DNA of 64,000 bases from an uncultured Coriobacteriaceae bacterium (GTDB lineage Bacteria; Actinomycetota; Coriobacteriia; Coriobacteriales; Coriobacteriaceae): the NCBI GenBank assembly GCA_949287085.1, contig CASEER010000006.1, forward strand, positions 124,001-188,000, in the 5' to 3' direction. Shown here one piece after another: positions 62,641-64,000 of this stretch. Under the pieces are notes generated by a model. That model saw only the letters and a list, made by a program, of their open reading frames with translations, was not told the DNA's origin and searched no databases. The translations under genes and the position numbers were made by a program. The stretch's first letter is position 1. Each line of letters opens with the position of its first letter.

Positions 62641-63750
62641 ATGAACAACAACGCATACCGCAACAATCGTTCCTTTACCCGCATGGCCAAGAGCGGGGCC
62701 GACTCCATCGAGCGCGGGGCAACGCGCGCCTTCGATTCTCTCGTGGGCTCGCACCCCATCATTCGTTTGCGTCTGCTGCTTGCTACCAAGTTGGGCGGGG
62801 CGAGCATGATCTCTCCCACGCCTGCAGAGATTATCCAGTCCATCGTGGCAAAGGCTCGCGAGGGCTTGGTCACCTGGGGCTGCAATGGTGCGGGCACCCA
62901 GTGCCCCGACTGCTACGAGGTGGCGGTTTCCGTGGCCGCGTGGCGGGCGTATTACGGCAGCAACACCGATGGCATCTGCCGCCGCATCGAGCGTGAGGTT
63001 CGCGAGCGCCTGCAGCGCAAATACGGTTGCAGCGTGGAGCCCCGTGTGTCGATTCAGCCCACGAACTCACTGCTTGACGGGGAGTGCACGGTCGAAGCGT
63101 CGTACTACGATGCTCGGTACGACCAAAATGCCGAAGTCGACGAAGCGGCCACTGATTGGCCTGGTTCCCAGGATGGTTCCGAGCGCACTGTGCGCATCGA
63201 TCCGGCTGGACACGCCTGCGCCTATGCCGGTGTAGGCCGTGATGCCAGCGAGGATGCCGAGGCAGCTACTGGAGACGTGGAGCGCAACGAGGGGAGCGAA
63301 GTGTCTGAGGTGCCTGAGGCACCAGAGGCACCAGAGGCGGCCACCGCTGCTGCCCCGGAGTTTACCCCGGCGCCCGTGCTCGATTCTTCGATCGTTGTCG
63401 CCTATGGGCGCAAGCGCTATCCCGTGACGCGTGAGATGACGATCGGCGTCGTGCGCGGCGACACGCCCGATCAGGCGGATATCAGGCTACCGTACTCGCA
63501 GGACTTCTACCTGGTCTCGCGCAAGCACGGACGGTTCACGTACGACGAGCCCGCGCAGGCGTGGCGTTTCGAGCAGCTTGGTTCGAACGGAAGCACGCTC
63601 GTGCGCGACGGGGAGGTTTCTGCCGTTCTTAAGAAAGGCGATTCCGTTCTGCTGAAAGACGGCGACGGTCTTCTGCTCGCCGGTGCTCGCCAGCAGGTTT
63701 CCATCTTGGAGCCTACCGAAGACCGCACCGTGTGCCAGTACCAGAGCTAA
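62641..63750 (+). CDS. FhaA-like FHA-domain protein
   Basis: 369 residues. ATG 62641 starts after a GAGAAGGG site. The N-terminal part (about 1-145: RMAKSGADSIERG, SPTPAEIIQSIVAKAREG, CPDCYEVAVS) has the outline of the DUF3662 domain of FhaA. An acidic Glu/Pro/Ala linker (about 180-245) follows. The FHA domain is at the end: YPVTREMTIGVVRGD, FYLVSRKHGRFTY (S.KH motif), LGSNGSTLV and KGDSVLLKDGDGL. FhaA regulates peptidoglycan precursor export in mycobacteria; here its partner may be the SEDS-like protein or a kinase. Confidence 0.75.
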   Translation: MNNNAYRNNRSFTRMAKSGADSIERGATRAFDSLVGSHPIIRLRLLLATKLGGASMISPTPAEIIQSIVAKAREGLVTWGCNGAGTQCPDCYEVAVSVAAWRAYYGSNTDGICRRIEREVRERLQRKYGCSVEPRVSIQPTNSLLDGECTVEASYYDARYDQNAEVDEAATDWPGSQDGSERTVRIDPAGHACAYAGVGRDASEDAEAATGDVERNEGSEVSEVPEAPEAPEAATAAAPEFTPAPVLDSSIVVAYGRKRYPVTREMTIGVVRGDTPDQADIRLPYSQDFYLVSRKHGRFTYDEPAQAWRFEQLGSNGSTLVRDGEVSAVLKKGDSVLLKDGDGLLLAGARQQVSILEPTEDRTVCQYQS

Positions 63751-63939
63751 CAGGGGCCGATGCGGCATCTTGTTTGCTTTAGATTGGTTGAGCTGGAAGG
63801 GGCCTAAATGGACGGTCAGCAGGAGTAAACGCTCAGTTTCTTTGAGAGGATGCTTCTTGTTGAGCTTGCAGGTAAAGGTACACGGCGGAATGTCTGCAGG
63901 GCGCAGGGCGCGCCCTGCGGCGAGAAGGGGGGGGTCTTT
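63751..63939 (+). other. Spacer before the last gene
   Basis: No gene is supported. A short frame at 63808 encodes only MDGQQE. GCAGGGCGCGCCCTGC (63903-63918) is a perfect 16-base palindrome, followed by a GAGAAGGGGG ribosome site for the next gene. Confidence 0.5.
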
Positions 63940-64000
63940 ATGGGTCGTTATACGAAATCGTCATTCACTCCGGTTTACGTTGCTGTTTACGAGATGTCGG
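63940..64000 (+). CDS. 5' end of a further island gene (partial)
   Basis: ATG 63940 follows GAGAAGGGGGGGG and opens a frame (MGRYTKSSFTPVYVAVYEMS) that runs off the window. It keeps the strand of the island, so the cluster probably continues. The product cannot be named from 20 residues. Confidence 0.7.
   Translation, partial: MGRYTKSSFTPVYVAVYEMS

Overview
The window looks like a chromosomal segment of a high-G+C Gram-positive gut actinobacterium, most likely a Coriobacteriia member close to Collinsella. This is an inference from GC-rich codon use, LPXTG-like wall-sorting signals, the Asp23/AmaP/DUF2273 envelope set, a mannose-family PTS and actinobacterial FHA/kinase/PP2C genes. No rRNA, tRNA, CRISPR array or complete insertion sequence was seen.

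Layout. 0.5-8 kb: a sortase-type surface protein, coaX, an OPT transporter and a two-component system. 8.4-15.6 kb: nfu, lgt, a cobalamin riboswitch in front of two surface proteins with transcobalamin-like domains, and glmM. 15.6-25 kb: a catabolic locus with a GntR/UTRA regulator, mannose-family EIIB, EIIC and EIID (no EIIA), three SIS-domain proteins, a PfkB kinase and a HAD hydrolase. It resembles fructoselysine/glucoselysine (Amadori product) utilisation. 25-28 kb: yebC and the amaP-DUF2273-asp23 envelope operon. 28.1-30.7 kb: metNIQ behind a methionine-codon-rich leader peptide and a switchable terminator, which together look like a methionine attenuator. 30.7-40 kb: a PHP phosphatase, a duplicated wall-anchored purple-acid-phosphatase-like protein, YibE/F, YbaK, VanZ-RDD and an ABC-class ATPase, with four copies of a short palindromic repeat. 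40-44.5 kb: an accessory stretch with an XRE regulator, hypothetical genes and phage debris. 44.5-48.7 kb: thiSFGH and thiE behind a long terminator hairpin.

49-64 kb holds the most unusual content, an all-plus-strand signalling island. It encodes a stand-alone BspA-type (DUF285) repeat protein, a divergent SEDS-like (FtsW/RodA) membrane protein, a DUF3825-like/FHA protein, a Ser/Thr kinase fused to DUF285 repeats and a SEC-C zinc motif, a 1291-residue Ser/Thr kinase with two blocks of DUF285 repeats, an FHA protein, a PP2C phosphatase, an FhaA-like FHA protein, and a further gene that runs off the end. The set recalls the actinobacterial fhaA-fhaB-pstP-rodA-pbpA-pknA-pknB cluster. It differs in that the kinases have no transmembrane or PASTA part and instead carry leucine-rich-like repeats normally seen on cell-surface proteins. 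I regard it as a candidate undescribed phospho-signalling system.

Functions are inferred from sequence motifs read by eye. No database search was possible.
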